This document shows, one piece after another, positions 5,529 through 6,727 of a stretch of 6,727 bases of DNA. How positions within the stretch are numbered: the stretch's first letter is position 1; each line of letters starts with the position of its first letter. The notes below the pieces were generated by a model. It made no database searches. It was not told where the DNA came from and saw only the letters and a program-made list of their open reading frames with translations. Position numbers and translations under genes: made by a program. This DNA comes from an uncultured Shinella sp. (lineage in GTDB: Bacteria > Pseudomonadota > Alphaproteobacteria > Rhizobiales > Rhizobiaceae): the NCBI GenBank assembly GCA_946481465.1, contig CAMLOC010000206.1, positions 1 to 6,727 on the forward strand. Direction: 5' to 3'.

Positions 5529-6727
5529 ATGAGACAGTTCGATATCGCGGTCGTCGGCGCCGGCCTTGCCGGCAGCCTCGCGGCCTTGGCGCTCGCCGAT
5601 TCGGGCGCGCGCGTCGCGCTGGTCGCCCCGCCGGCCCGCGCGGGCGACGGCCGCACCACCGCCCTGATGGACCAGTCCATCGCCTTCCTGAAGACGCTCG
5701 GCCTGTGGGAGGAGATCGCCCGCCATGCCGCGCCCCTTGCAACCATGCAGATCCTCGACGGCACCGCCCGCCTGCTGCGCGCGCCGCCCGTCGCCTTCCG
5801 CTCCGGCGAGGTCGGGCTTGAGGCCTTCGGCTACAATATCCCGAACGCGCCCTTCCTCGCGGTGCTCGACGCCCGGATCGCACAGACCGGCAATATCGAA
5901 CGGATCGCCGGCGGCGTGACCGCCGCCAATGCCTTCGAAGAGCATGTCGAACTGACGCTCGAGGATGGCGAACGGGTTGTCGCCGGTCTCGTCGTCGGCG
6001 CGGACGGCCGCAAATCGAAGATCCGCGACAGCGCCGGCATCGGCGTCAAGGCCTGGTCCTATCCGCAGGCCGCCCTCGTGCTCAATTTCGCGCACGAACG
6101 CCCGCACGGCAATGTCTCGACGGAATTCCACACCGAGAGCGGCCCCTTCACGCAGGTCCCCCTGCCCGGCAACCGCTCCAGCCTCGTCTGGGTGCTGCCG
6201 CCGACGGAAGCCGCGCGCCTCAAGGAACTCTCCGCCGCCGATCTTGGCCGCGCGGTCGAAACGCGCATGCAGTCCATGCTCGGCAAGGTCACCATCGATG
6301 GCCCGGCGCAGAGTTTCCCGCTCTCCGGCATGACGGCCGAGCGGTTCGGCAAGGGGCGCATCGCGCTCGTCGGCGAGGCCGCGCACGCCTTCCCGCCCAT
6401 CGGCGCACAGGGCCTCAATCTCAGCCTGCGCGATATCATGGCGCTGAAGAGCCTGCTTGAAGGCGCGACGCCGGCGGGCCTCGCCGGGATCGGCGAACGC
6501 TTCGACCGCAAGCGGCAGGCGGATATCCGCTCGCGCACGCTCAGCGTCGACCTGCTCAACCGCTCGCTGCTCTCCGATTTCCTGCCCGTGCAGTTCCTGC
6601 GCTCGGCCGGCCTGCACCTGCTCTCCGCGCTCGGCCCCCTGCGCAGCATCGTCATGCGCGAGGGCATCGAGCCGCTCGGCTCGCTGAAGGCCTTTCGCGA
6701 CGGCCTACGGGAACGGGTCGCCCGCAA
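5529..6727 (+). CDS. UbiH/UbiF/COQ6-family FAD-dependent monooxygenase, probable ubiquinone-biosynthesis hydroxylase (3' end cut by window edge)
   Basis: A class A flavoprotein hydroxylase, most likely adding a hydroxyl group to a ring intermediate of ubiquinone biosynthesis at the inner membrane. The frame from the ATG at 5529 is open for 399 codons to the window end with no stop. Family members are about 400 residues, so only a few are missing. Motifs in order: FAD-binding VVGAGLAGSLAALALADSG (8-26, GxGxxG at 10-15), arginine/threonine region GDGRTTALMDQS (39-50), DG motif VVGADGRKSKIR (155-166), and the second FAD motif GRIALVGEAAHAFPPIGAQG (276-295) followed by LNLSLRD (296-302). The second motif has Glu283 where most class A enzymes have Asp (GDAAH). 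I recall this variant from alphaproteobacterial UbiH-like proteins, so it is probably not a defect. It is transcribed divergently from pcs with no visible partner gene. Which ring position it hydroxylates (UbiH, UbiF or the alphaproteobacterial UbiL type) cannot be settled here, so no symbol is given. Confidence 0.88.
   Translation, partial: MRQFDIAVVGAGLAGSLAALALADSGARVALVAPPARAGDGRTTALMDQSIAFLKTLGLWEEIARHAAPLATMQILDGTARLLRAPPVAFRSGEVGLEAFGYNIPNAPFLAVLDARIAQTGNIERIAGGVTAANAFEEHVELTLEDGERVVAGLVVGADGRKSKIRDSAGIGVKAWSYPQAALVLNFAHERPHGNVSTEFHTESGPFTQVPLPGNRSSLVWVLPPTEAARLKELSAADLGRAVETRMQSMLGKVTIDGPAQSFPLSGMTAERFGKGRIALVGEAAHAFPPIGAQGLNLSLRDIMALKSLLEGATPAGLAGIGERFDRKRQADIRSRTLSVDLLNRSLLSDFLPVQFLRSAGLHLLSALGPLRSIVMREGIEPLGSLKAFRDGLRERVAR

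Noticed and set aside
5343..6617. A 424-codon minus-strand open frame opposite the UbiH-like gene
   Set aside because: The plus strand shows three ordered FAD-hydroxylase motifs and a good ribosome binding site. The minus-strand frame lacks any motif and is a composition shadow.

Overview
The window is GC-rich and densely coding, with short or overlapping gene junctions. It looks like chromosomal DNA of an alphaproteobacterium, most likely Rhizobiaceae. The best marker is a phosphatidylcholine synthase (Pcs) of the Sinorhizobium/Agrobacterium type. The UbiH-like protein also carries sequence features I associate with alphaproteobacteria. I see no mobile element, CRISPR array, tRNA or rRNA.

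Layout: positions 1-5286 hold five genes on the minus strand that read as one likely transcription unit. In transcription order they are pcs (5286-4564), a zinc-free NADPH:quinone oxidoreductase-like gene (4539-3568), and an ABC importer made of a two-domain ATPase (3519-1948), a first permease (1958-864) and a second permease (864 to beyond position 1, so its C-terminus is missing). Gaps are 24 and 48 bases for the first two junctions, then overlaps of 11 bases and 1 base. A 242-base divergent intergenic region (5287-5528) separates this unit from a plus-strand UbiH/COQ6-type FAD monooxygenase (5529 to the right edge, lacking only its last residues).

How the genes work together: Pcs makes phosphatidylcholine in the inner membrane from CDP-diacylglycerol and choline. 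The ABC genes follow the ATPase-permease-permease order of BmpA-dependent nucleoside importers (NupOPQ/RnsBCD type). No substrate-binding protein gene is visible; it may lie beyond position 1. The oxidoreductase has no known link to either neighbour. The UbiH-like protein probably acts in ubiquinone biosynthesis. The region appears to be ordinary core metabolism and I do not see an undescribed system. The most useful points are the lipid-synthesis/ABC-importer linkage, the missing binding protein, the degenerate second ATPase site and the start-site question for pcs. The two edge-truncated genes are easy to overlook because neither has a stop codon inside the window.
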